From Mansonella perstans (Eukaryota > Nematoda > Chromadorea > Rhabditida > Onchocercidae), in assembly GCA_037074765.1 (NCBI GenBank), contig JBAMDO010000122.1, positions 1 to 64,000 on the forward strand: a stretch of 64,000 bases of DNA, written 5' to 3'. Under the pieces are notes generated by a model that made no database searches, was not told the origin of the DNA, and saw only the letters and a list, made by a program, of their open reading frames with translations. Shown here piece after piece: positions 1-10,382 of this stretch. The stretch's first letter is position 1. Each line of letters starts with the position of its first letter. A program made the position numbers and the translations under genes.

Positions 1-99
1 TCAAAAACAAAACATAAATGAATGGATTCAAGTAGTTGAAAAAATGGAAGGAATTTTTGAACGACTAGAGAGACTAGGAAAAAATCTAGAACATTTCAT
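1..99. repeat. Direct repeat of 6625-6723
   Basis: The first 99 bases recur essentially unchanged at 6625-6723, from tcaaaaacaaaacataaatg to the ctagaacatttca end. The match stops abruptly, which suggests a breakpoint of a segmental duplication. Confidence 0.8.
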
Positions 100-1090
100 T
101 CAATGACATTTCATTATCTGAATAAAATATTTAATAATGAATGAATTTTAAATATAACTATGTCATACATCTCTTTACCTCTATCGTAAGTGAAGTTCAA
201 AAATAATAAGGAAAATTTTGCACTGTTTTCATTTTCAGAAAGAAAAAATGCCAATATCATGATGGTTGCTATGATCTACGTGAACCACAGGCTTGGTGCA
301 GACTGAATAAAAATCAATCGTGGACGTAAGCGAATTTTTCATCTATTCCGATGAGAAGTTAACTTTACATATGCATTAGATTTTCAATATATAGTGTGTA
401 TATTTGTGTGTATATGTGTGTGTACGTGTGTGTGTATGTATGTGTATCTGTGTATGTGTTTTTTAAAAGTTTCAGGTTTCTTGACTTTTAAAATAAATGC
501 CAATTTTAGTGATAAAAGTTGCTTCTGCGATGATAATTGCATTCATGATTATCGAACGAAAGAATAGCGGCCAGTTGGAATATGCATATTGCGCACCTGC
601 AGAAGGCTGGCGATGTCCATAAAAAAGCCTAAAATAATTTTTGATACTTTGACCTGTCTGTTGTATCTTTCTATTGTAATTTCTCCAGCAGCTAACGTTT
701 AATATTGATTATTGTTTATCTCTGATAATTTTAATAAATATTAAAAACTTGCGAAATAAACAAACACATTATATCATGCTCCAGATGAGGCAGTCTGATT
801 CCACAAATATCTTCAACGTTACAAGTGAAATATAAGCTAACAGGAATATAAGCTTGCAGAGAACGGAAGAACAAGTTACTTCAAAGGTCGCGACTTAAAC
901 AATTGAGGTAAACGCAGTTTTCGCTGACAAATAGATGTAGACATGGCAAGTAGTCCGCGCTAATAAAAAATCACCATTCGGACTCTCAAATTTATTAAAT
1001 ATACGACAAAGGATAAGATAACATGAATATGACCGATATCGACAGAAGTGAAACGGCTAACTTCTGAAGATTTCAAGGTGATAATCAGGC
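100..1090. repeat. Left arm of a ~1 kb inverted repeat
   Basis: This stretch is the diverged reverse complement of about 2313-3285. Matching landmarks include the block around 890-1075 against 2313-2510 and the ALT exons against those at 2759-3137. The arms differ by scattered substitutions and small indels, so they are not an exact read-through artefact. About 1.2 kb separates the arms. Confidence 0.75.
243..622 (+). pseudogene. ALT-family copy 1, 3' exons only, frameshifted
   Basis: Two exons of an ALT-type cysteine-rich domain lie on the plus strand: about 243-325 (ends TGGAC, donor gtaagcg) and 510-622 (after attttag). They match exons 3 and 4 of the intact copy on the minus strand at 2759-3137. 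Compared with that copy, a 2-base deletion near 545 shifts the frame and brings a TAG about 19 codons into the last exon. The original frame resumes beyond it and ends at TAA 620-622. No signal-peptide or acidic exon is visible upstream in the window, so this copy is 5'-incomplete here and broken. The intervening intron holds a TG-rich stretch (about 395-460). An assembly error is possible because the region is repeated. Confidence 0.7.
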
Positions 1091-1734
1091 AAGCGCAAAC
1101 AGAAGACCCATGGAGAAGAAAGGGAAAAATGGGATTTGTACTACGATGACCAGAACCATTAATTGATTTTCTACCGGTATTTTAACTTATAATTCTTTAG
1201 TCATTATGTTAGCACGTATTTTTTTAGTATTTTTTATACTGGGTTGCGCTTGAGTCAAAGTGGAATCATTTCAATTAGATCTAGTCGAAAGGCTAAATTC
1301 TTTGATATGAAGGATAACTGGAATCCTACACCAAATGATGCTAACTTCTTGACTTATGATAATAATGATTTGAATACAGTCCCTATTTATAAAAGTATGT
1401 TACTTTATCTTATTTTTTCATTACTGATTCCTGTTTAAAGATATCGTTTTGTTCGAATATGTTTGATTCATTTTATCACATAGCGTACTGTTATAAGCGT
1501 TTTGCAGTGAAAACATTTTACTATTCTTTCATATCCTCGCCCTAATGCATTGTTTTCAAACAAACGATACATTTTTCTATCTCCTTGAGATGTTTCATTC
1601 GAGTATTCGCTGCAGGACGTACGTGGCATTCAATATCCAGTGGTTTTGACTACAAAATTTGCACGTTTGTTCTTTCTTTGGTTCCATTTTTATAGTTGGA
1701 AAATGAATCTTCTTTTCATTATGATGATTGCCAA

Positions 1735-2000
1735 TGTTGAGATTTCATGACAGCTTCTTGATTCTATTTAGGCTTAGGTAAGGTTGGTTTTTTTAGTAGA
1801 TGAGAATTGACTTCAAACCTGTTCATTGACGTTGATTAAATTCCCAGGAAGTTTTCTGAGTTTTGATATTGAATATGGGCCATCGACAGTTTTCTGATGT
1901 TCTATTTTATCAAGAATCTATCGTGATAATCAGCTTTCGATTCCGATTTCAATACTGGAGTACTCTAGATTTTTTCCTACTCTCTCTAGTTGTTCAAAAA
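1735..2000. repeat. Inverted copy of about 6680-6950
   Basis: The stretch reads as the reverse complement of about 6680-6950; for example gggccatcgacagttttctg here faces cagaaaactgtcgatggccc there. At about 1998 it switches to a direct copy of 3760-4020, so two duplicated blocks are joined at that point. Confidence 0.7.
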
Positions 2001-2265
2001 TTAATACTTCCGTTATTGTGTGCAACTACCATTGTTAGTTTAATGCGATTAATTTTATCTTCTAACTGTTAAATAAATTTTGAAAAATAAGTTCTTACCT
2101 CTTCATCTGATTGTGCTGCACATGGGAGTGCTACAAGAGGAATTACTAAACCAAACACTATTAGAAGCTTGTTCATCTTTCCTTCTGAAAAAAAGGAACC
2201 AAACATTTATTGTTTTAACAACGAATTCATATAGGCCAAAATGGGAATACCATTTCACTGAACTT
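1998..2265. repeat. Direct copy of 3760-4020 (ALT promoter plus exon 1)
   Basis: This block repeats 3760-4020 in the same orientation with few differences. It carries a second ALT first exon on the minus strand and its acceptor-like upstream sequence. Confidence 0.75.
2099..2176 (-). pseudogene. Orphan ALT first exon (signal peptide)
   Basis: On the minus strand, ATG at 2174-2176 opens 26 codons of a hydrophobic leader beginning MNKLL and ending SDEE, followed by donor gtaagaac. It is nearly the same as exon 1 of the intact ALT gene but lacks the final two codons and has L-to-P and A-to-V changes in the leader. Going downstream on the minus strand, the next ALT exons (243-622) point the other way, so this exon has no partner in the window. 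It is most simply a duplication fragment. Confidence 0.7.
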
Positions 2266-2312
2266 TAGTAATTCTAAATAACATACATGCTAATTTTTAT
2301 CACCTGATTATC

Positions 2313-3285
2313 ACTTTGAAATCTTCAGAAGTTAGCCGTTTCACTTCTGTCGATATCGGTCATATTCATGTTATCTTATCCTTTGTCGTATATTTAATAA
2401 ATTTGAGAGTCCGAATGGTGATTTTTATTAGCGCGGACTACTTGCCATGTCTACATCTATTTGTCAGCGAAAACTGCGTTTACCTCAATTGTTTAAGTCG
2501 CGACCTTTGAAGTAACTTGTTCTTCCGTTCTTCTGCAAGCTTATTTTCCTGTTAGCTTATATTTCACTTGTAACGCTGAAGATATTTGTGGAATCACACT
2601 GGAGCATGGTAATGTGTTTGATTATTTCGCAAGTTTTTAATATTTATTAAAATTATCAGAGATAAACAATAATCAATATTAAACGTTAGCTGTTGGAGAA
2701 ATTACAGTAGAAAGATACAACAGACAGGTCAAAGTATCAAAGATTATTTTAGGCTTTTTTATGCACATTTCCAGCCATTTTCAGGTGCACAATGCGCATA
2801 TTCCAACTGGCCGCTATTCTTTCGTTCGATAATGCATGAATTCAACTTATCATCGCAGAAGCAACCTTTGTCACTAAAATTGGCATTTATTTTAAAAGTT
2901 AAGAAACCTAAAACTTTTAAAAAACACACACACATATGAAAAATATGATGAAAAAACACACACATAAACACATACATATACACATGTATTGAAAATCTAA
3001 TGCTTATGTAAAGTTAACTTCTCATCGGAATAGATGAAAAATTCGCTTACGTCCACGATTGATTTTCATTCAGTCTGCACCAAGCCTGTGGTTCACGTTG
3101 ATCGTAGCAAGCATCATGAGATTGGCATTCTTTCTTTCTGAAAATGAAAAAAATGCAAAATTTTCCTTATTATTTCTGAACTTCACTTTTTGATAGAGGT
3201 AAAGAGATGTATGACATAGTTATATTTAAAATTCATTCATTATTACAAATATTTTATTCAGATAATGAAATGTCATTGAATGAAA
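2313..3285. repeat. Right arm of the ~1 kb inverted repeat
   Basis: This is the partner of 100-1090 in reverse orientation. It carries the last two exons of the intact ALT gene, whereas the left arm carries the frameshifted copy. Confidence 0.75.
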
Positions 3286-3942
3286 TCTTGACTATCCATA
3301 TTTCTTGTCAAAAAACCCATAAAGAGCCTTACTGATAATATGGAAAAGCGAGACAAATGCCTTAATGGGCATGGATACAATTTTGAAAAGCCCCGTTGAC
3401 TGACTTACTTGCCATCAGTTTCAACAAATTTTCTGTTGGAATCATTCCTTTATCGTCGCTCTTATCACTACTATCTTTGTCATCAGTGTTATCATTAGTA
3501 TCCTTGTCATCAATATCATCAGCTTCTTCGGAATCCTGAGAAAAAGCAAATAATTTTTTGTTCATGAATATTTTAATACTGAAAACTGATTTATGATCTA
3601 TTAAAAAAAAATAGATTGGAATTCATATTCCAATATCATTTTAATACAACATATTATGTCTCATTTCAAATAATTTGCACCACGACAATAAATCAAATCG
3701 TTTCGTATAGAAAGCCAGATTAATATATCTAACAGTCAAATCACATCTTGCTACTCAACAGTTATACTTCCGTTATTGTGTGCAACTACCATTGTTAGTT
3801 TAATGCGATTAATTTTATCTTCTAGCTGTTAAATAAATTTTGAAAAATAAGTTCTTACCTTGAATTCTTCATCTGATTGTGCTGCACATGGGAGTGCTAC
3901 AAGAAGAATTACTAAACCAAACGCTATTAGAAGCTTGTTCAT
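2759..3942 (-). CDS. alt: ALT-family (abundant larval transcript) secreted protein
   Basis: This four-exon gene has exon 1 at 3859-3942 (signal peptide starting MNKLLIAFGL and ending ALPCAAQS), exon 2 at 3409-3535 (a low-complexity acidic stretch rich in DDK, about 40 residues), exon 3 at 3051-3129 or 3137, and exon 4 at 2759-2873 (stop 2759-2761). Signal peptide, variable acidic domain and conserved cysteine domain are the known ALT layout. Family members are abundant secreted products of infective filarial larvae and are implicated in modulating the host response (established knowledge). Eight cysteines are visible in exons 3-4, with GCFCDD as the clearest motif. The exon 2-3 junction is the weak point: phase closes only if acceptor aaag at 3130-3131 is used rather than the stronger ttttcag a few bases earlier. 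An acceptor 8 nt before the ATG (tttttcag, 3951-3953 on the plus strand) fits SL trans-splicing. Confidence 0.8.
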
Positions 3943-4019
3943 CTTTCCTTCTGAAAAAAAATGGAACCAAACATTTATCGTTTTAACAAAATGGGAATAC
4001 CATTTCATTGCACTTTAGT

Positions 4020-7000
4020 AATTCTAAATAACATACAAGCTAATTTAAATTCATGGTTGCATATTTGATCTTTTTGAATTTGATTTAAAACTCATTGTGA
4101 ATTAAATTTTGTCTTTTATTCAAAGATTTGATTATTTGAAGTAAAATTCTCAAAACTATTCGTTTGTGCGGTAAAATAAATTCGTAATTGAGCAGATTTT
4201 TTTTTTTATATATCCGAAAAATTGGACTATTTCGATCTTAATTTCATTTTTAGAATGCATCAAATACATTTGTCATACCAATTAATTAAAGCAGACATAC
4301 TTAAAGACGGAAAATCTATTAATTTTTTCAAAGGTAAAAGTAAAAAGAAAATGGAACGATGATGAAGCAATAATTCCATTTTCTTCATCTGCAAAATATG
4401 ATGACTTTTATACACTAAAAATAAGTTTGCAATTGGACAGATGCGCACTTCTTTGTTTTCGTTTTTTGAAAACTTGCACTATTTTGATTTCAATTTTATT
4501 TATAAATGATCATCAAAATATGACTTCTAACTTAGAAGACAGCTGAATTGCTTATTCCATTTTATTCAGATACAGAAAAGTTTACATAGCTGTTGCTTCT
4601 AATAGGAAGAGGATTATTCGATCAATTTTACAAATGCCATTTTCCTTTAAAACCTACTTCATAAAAATTATGGAATTCCTCATGGAATGAAAAAGTGTTT
4701 TGCTCAACTAACAAAATTGATTTTTGTTATTTGATAAAATTGACAAAATGATTCTTTGATTGGTTTCATTCTTTATTAACTGTAAATGATTTATGAGATG
4801 TTATTGTGTACTTTAATTGTGTTTTGATATGATAATATTTCGAGCATTAGAATATGCACCATACCCTTAAATGGGTAATAAAAATCATATGTTTCATTTA
4901 TCGATCAAGAATCGAAAATAAATTCATTAGCTCGGAATTTCGGATATTTTATTTTATGACGAAACATCACTTTTAACACAGCAGAAAAGACATGAAATTT
5001 GCTAAATTGGTTAAAACGAAGCTAAATTCATTTCTTAGAATTTTGACTTCAGTAACTCTAAATTTTAGGAATGAAATAAATATGATTTCTTTTGTACCAA
5101 TTTATCATTTCAAACTAGCACATATTGCATTCTCAGCATCATTCACAGATTTTAATTTATTTAACCTCCTTTCTTTTTAAAGCTAGTAGTCAGGTTAAAA
5201 TTTATGATTGCAATTGTTTTGTTCTCTTGTAACTATTCGTTTTATTGTTTCAAATGTTAATAGTTGGTGAAATATTTAAGCTATAAGATGTTAAATAATT
5301 CTGTCCAGTATTGCATGTTGAACAGTTTGGCTATATTTAGAGAAATTTTCGAGATATCAATTAATTAACAATAACGGATATCAATATTTATTCAATATGC
5401 TAGACATCTCCATTACATTCAGTTGATGATATCCTAGTTTTAATTGTTCTTTTGTTTTTATTTTTAAAATTATTTCCTTCATATAATAATCAATTTAGTG
5501 TTAATTATACATATAACTTTTTCGTAGTATTAACTGATGACTGCGTTCTGCTTCTCATTTCGTGAAAATTGAATTCTTTTGAATTCTCTTTGTGTTGTTA
5601 TTTGGCATTGACAAACAATTGTGTAAATTTATTCTTGTTTGACGTAATAAAGGTATTGGCAAATAATATAATCTATCATTGGATTGGTTTTTAGATCTTT
5701 GTAAAAATATTAAGGAAAGATTTCGAAGTATTTTACTTATTTAGTGTAGAGCAATGTACAGTATTCCAAAATTGTATATTATGTTTCCTTTTAGAGATAG
5801 AAAGAAGATCGATGTAGAAAAATCACAATTCTTAAATTATGCAGTAAGGCAAGGAGAGTGCATATGCAGAACATTATTACATTACTACTTGGATCAATGA
5901 TAGTGTTTTATGACTGATATTGTAAAAGATGAGTTTTGTCATTGTGTTGTTGGTTAGCATTGACAAATAGTTGTACTGTTATCATTTTGTGGTAATGAAT
6001 CATCTGTTCGAAAATTTTTAATTTAATACAACTGCAACTTCATATTGTTATATTTGCACTGCAAAATATTTTGGTTTTTTCACGGCATCACCTATTTATT
6101 GTAGTATTTATTTTTTCTAAAGGAAATTATAAAATTGACCAAAAAAATTGTCAACTTCATCAGTGATTTCTTTTTTCAAGAATTTGTGGAAACTAAATAA
6201 CAGCATATATAAGTTTGCTCTTCACGAATCACTTCCGTCCGCTTTTTAGAGGATGGCACATTCGCAGTGAGTGATTCTTTTTTTCACTTTACTAAACTAG
6301 TGTGTACAAAGTGCATCGGAAATTTTTTGCTTGATTTATAAAGTTTAAGTTAATTTGTCAAAATATCGCAAATTAATAAGTGATTTGAACAATGAACTTT
6401 GATTTATTTCCAGATACCTTTTTCCAGATTTGATTATTTATATAAAGTAGCATTTTAAAAAAAATGAGGCACTTGCAGAATTGATCAGATATTCCTCTTC
6501 TCATTAAAGCAACAGCTATGTAAACTTTTGTTCTTATGCCTATCTATTAATGAAATTAAAACCGAACAGTCCAACTTTCCCGAAAAACTAGAACAAAAAA
6601 GCGTATATCTGCTTAACTATAAATCAAAAACAAAACATAAATGAATGGATTCAAGTAGTTGAAAAAATGGAAGGAATTTTTGAACGACTAGAGAGACTAG
6701 GAAAAAATCTAGAACATTTCAGTATTGAAATCGTAATCGAAAGCTGATTACCACGATAGATTCTTGATAAAATAGAACATCAGAAAACTGTCGATGGCCC
6801 GCATTCAATATCAAAACTCAGAAAACTTCCTGGGAATTTAATCAACGTCAATGAACAGGTTTGAAGTCAATTCTCATCAATTAAAAAAACCAGCCTTATC
6901 TAAGCCTAAATAGAATCAAGAAGCTGTCATGAAATCTCAGCATTTCTTTAAAAAGAGAAAAACTTTAAAGATTAGTAATTCAAAAGTTGTCGATTCAGAA

Positions 7001-7900
7001 GTACTGAAAAAAAAAACAAAGCTCTATATTTATGCTTATGGAAAAAGTTGAAGCAGCATAAAAGAGCAATCAGAAACTTTAATTTATTAAATCAATCGAA
7101 ATATGCTATATAAATGAAATGATTGTTTGGAAATTTTCACTTGAAACCAATAAAAGTTAATCCGTGGAAAAAGCTGTTGCATTGATCGCTTTTTTTTCTC
7201 AGTGATTGTCTCCGATCGGATAAAATGGTCTATCAGTAAGTAAAAGACTGTAACAGGGTATAAATTTTGCACGTAATGTCTTAATAGCAAAACATTTGCA
7301 TTTATGTTACTGCAGAGGATTACTGATGAATCAGAGAATATGATTTATTACATAATTTCGTGTTGTATTGACAGTTAATTGGGCAATTAGTTTATTGTAT
7401 CGCGTAGTTCCTTTTCTATAATAGAGGATAAAGTACATTGTTTTCAAAATCTAGTATTTTATTTGTATTTCAGCTGTTTGATAGCGTGGAATTTAACTCT
7501 TGACAGCCTTTTCCATTTATATAATTCAAAGTTTTTTTTTTCAGCAAATAGATGCATAATTTACTAGCAGTTGCCAAATTGGCCCAAATTTGCCAAATTT
7601 GGCAGATTTGAAAAAATACCTGCGTAACTAGCAGCAGCTTTCAAGAATTGGAAGAACATTTACTGAATGCGGCAAATTTGGTATGTTTTTTTTTGATACT
7701 AGCATGGTGGATTTTTATATAAAGTATAGTGGATTTTTGTATTAAGACCTAATAAATAAATAATTTCTGATTTTCCTTGCTAATATTGCAGTTAGAATTG
7801 ATACAAGAAGAGTGGATAAAGGTTATGCAAATGAAGGCTTATTTTTTATACAGTGAAATTGTCCTGGAAGGCATTTAGTATAGTGTGCATGTTTCACTAA
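4020..7900. other. AT-rich intergenic stretch without recognised genes
   Basis: I see no coding region that I can support. The open frames are short and of biased composition. The stretch contains the 6625-6950 duplicated blocks and a short run of near-repeats of ttgccaaattt around 7565-7605. Confidence 0.5.
6625..6950. repeat. Donor or sister block of duplications in the ALT cluster
   Basis: 6625-6723 equals 1-99 in direct orientation, and about 6680-6950 equals 1735-2000 in inverted orientation. The two matches overlap here but lie 1.7 kb apart at the left end, so this may be closer to the ancestral arrangement. Confidence 0.65.
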
Positions 7901-8391
7901 ACTCTTTCGCTGAACATTAATTGCTGTAATGTTCCTTCTTCAGATCAACAACTTAAGAGCAAGATCAGAGAGAAATCGTGAGAGCGAAAAAGTGGAGATC
8001 CCAAGATCGGATTTATTCCAAAGCACAAGTCCTCCATCAACTCGAGAATAGCTGGGAGAACGGCAGCACCAACATGAATTGCAGAGAGTAGTAGAAGCAC
8101 TACCACCACTAATACAGATAAGGAAGAGGAAGACAAGTAGGTGGTGAATTGCAAAATATCACGCTAACACACGTAAAATTCATACTTTGATGAAGACAGG
8201 ACTGGATGATAGATTTGAAAACAAACAAGTTACATGTGACTTCTAGAATTTATAACACGCAAAAACATTAAAATGGGTCATACATGCCAATATTTCATTC
8301 TTAGATAGGACAGATAATTAAGAGATCAATACATCCTGAAATGTTGGTCTCACAGACTGCTTAAATTGTACCAGAGACATGTTCAGCTTTG

Positions 8392-9000
8392 CTATGCACA
8401 TTGCCAGTTTTGTGCAGGTGCACAATACATTCCATATTCCAACTTGTCGTTGTTTTTTCGTTCGATAACGCATGAATACAATCTTTCATCGCAGAAGCAA
8501 TCTTGATCGCTGAAATAGAGATTTATCACATTTCTGTTAAGGAACCTGAAACTTTTACAAAAACACACATACGCACTGAAAATTTAATGAAAATCTAATG
8601 CATATGCAAAATCAACTCATAATAATAAGTGGAAAATCGCTTACATCCACGACTGATTTTCATCAGTGCCTAAGCTCGTGGTTCACGCTGATCGTAGCAA
8701 ACTCCGTGGGAATTGCACTCTTTCCTTGTGTAAACGAAAATAAAGTAATCTTTTTGTATTTCTGAGTTTTGCTTACGATTGATAAGTTAGAAGTGGAAAG
8801 AGATGTGATAAAGTCAGTAACATAGTCGTATTTATAATTTATTCATTATTCCAAAGCGTTTTTATTCAGATGATGAAATATCATTAAATAAAATCCAGCA
8901 AGAAATACTCATATTTCCGATCAAAAGACTCATAAATAACCTTACTTTCATCCTAAGTAGCTTCTCGACATCATTAGTTGCTCCATTTTTAACCACTTTA
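8392..9000 (-). pseudogene. ALT-family copy 3, decayed
   Basis: Three ALT-like exons lie on the minus strand. An exon-2-like segment ends at 8946 (donor gtaagg), an exon-3-like segment spans 8645 to about 8733, and exon 4 (8392-8509, acceptor tttcag) is fully open, with motif DCFCDE and a C-terminal tryptophan-glutamine-cysteine-alanine end. Exon 3 has lost 4 bases relative to the intact copy and carries a TAG where the intact gene has the conserved TGG. No signal-peptide exon is seen in the next kilobase upstream, so this copy looks dead. Alignment is clear in exons 3 and 4 and weaker in exon 2. Confidence 0.65.
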
Positions 9001-9224
9001 ATAAAACGAAAATTAATTTTTTGGTATAAGTTTTCACATTCAGGCGAAATTTTATATATCTTAAAATTATTGAGTAAACGAAGCTTTTATTCTCTTGCCA
9101 TACGAAAATCGACTTGCCAGTTTCAATAATAATCTGTCCATTGCTTAGAAAATAATAATAAACAAAGGATTATTTGGTTTTCAGCAAAATATTTTTATAA
9201 TGCAATAATCATTTGAGTTTTTCA

Positions 9225-9410
9225 AGCATACTTTCAGTTATCGTTGTTCTGGCAGTAATTATGGACCTAGGATCAAGCATGCTTTCAGTCATCATTGTTC
9301 TTGCAGTAATTATGGATGGACCTAGGACAGAGTGCGTTATTATGAGCTCCCAGTTTCGATGCATTTTTTTTATTATGAGCTCCCAGTTTCGATGCATTTT
9401 TTTTTTGCAT
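9225..9410. repeat. Two adjacent short tandem duplications
   Basis: A roughly 65-bp unit containing gcagtaattatgga and cctagga occurs twice (about 9228-9320). It is followed by two copies of attatgagctcccagtttcg with trailing T-runs (about 9338-9410). Both strands stay open across it, which is a repeat artefact rather than a gene. Confidence 0.75.
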
Positions 9411-10312
9411 TTTTTTTTTTTTTTCCTTAAACGTTAGACGGACTTAAGTAACACTCAGTTATACATTTCTCTGTAAATAAAGAAACTAGAAAGCAAAGAC
9501 CAATTTTTGAAAAGACATTTTAACCATTGATTATCTGAATTTTGAATTATTAGATTAAAATTTCAGTGTTGTATCAAATGTACTGTGAACCGACAAAATG
9601 TACAGTGATGTGTAATACGAAAATATTTTATCTGGCGGAATATCATCAAATATCATCCGCTGTTTGTTCCTCTTCTAAAATTCGATTTCAATTTATTGAT
9701 CTTAAAAACAGAAAATTCAGAAGGAAACAGTAAACAAATTACTCTTCAAATTTAAGGAATTCCTGGTAGGCAGATTGAAATGACTCTTAACATGATAAAA
9801 AAATATCTTGAAGAATCAACAAGCTCAACAATATCAGAGATGTAATTGCAAATATAAGAACTTCTGACGATCTCAGGCAGACATCAATACATTCCACTTC
9901 TTGTTGACAATATAAAAAGTAAATACTTACTTTAAGATGCTTCATATTACAGAATTAAGGTATCATAATACAGGAGAAATTAAAACGGAAGGGGAATACA
10001 GCACAGGACTTAGATCAGATTTTATCCTGATTTTATCCTGTAGGTTGTACGGTATCAGAAATAGTTGTCTTTTGTATTTGTCTATATTTTTAATCCTAAA
10101 TTTAGTCTTTATAAAAAATAGTAGCTCTTGATTGACAACATCCTTCTCAGTTATGGTAGTTAACTTCGAGGTACCCAGTTCCTTGAATTTCATGTCCAGC
10201 TGATTCATCGAATTTTGCGATTATTTGCCATGTCATTGAGAAAGTTCGATATGCGGAAAGAGACGCGAGTTAAAGAAATACCGAGAAGTGGAAAATATGG
10301 AAGTGAAAGGTG

Positions 10313-10382
10313 AAGAATGGACAACAGGTGCACCTAAACTGCACCTAAACTGAATGGACAACAGGTGCACCTAAACTGAATA
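10313..10382. repeat. Short tandem duplication
   Basis: The unit gaatggacaacaggtgcacc with the following taaact occurs twice, and gcacctaaact is repeated between the copies. Confidence 0.75.

Noticed and set aside
7945..8154. Minus-strand frame with a leader-like hydrophobic run
   Set aside because: The frame opens with TTG rather than ATG, has no acceptor nearby, and follows a decayed ALT copy; the leucine/valine run comes from simple sequence.
9209..9437. Open frames on both strands
   Set aside because: They arise from two tandem duplications and a poly-T run, not from a gene.
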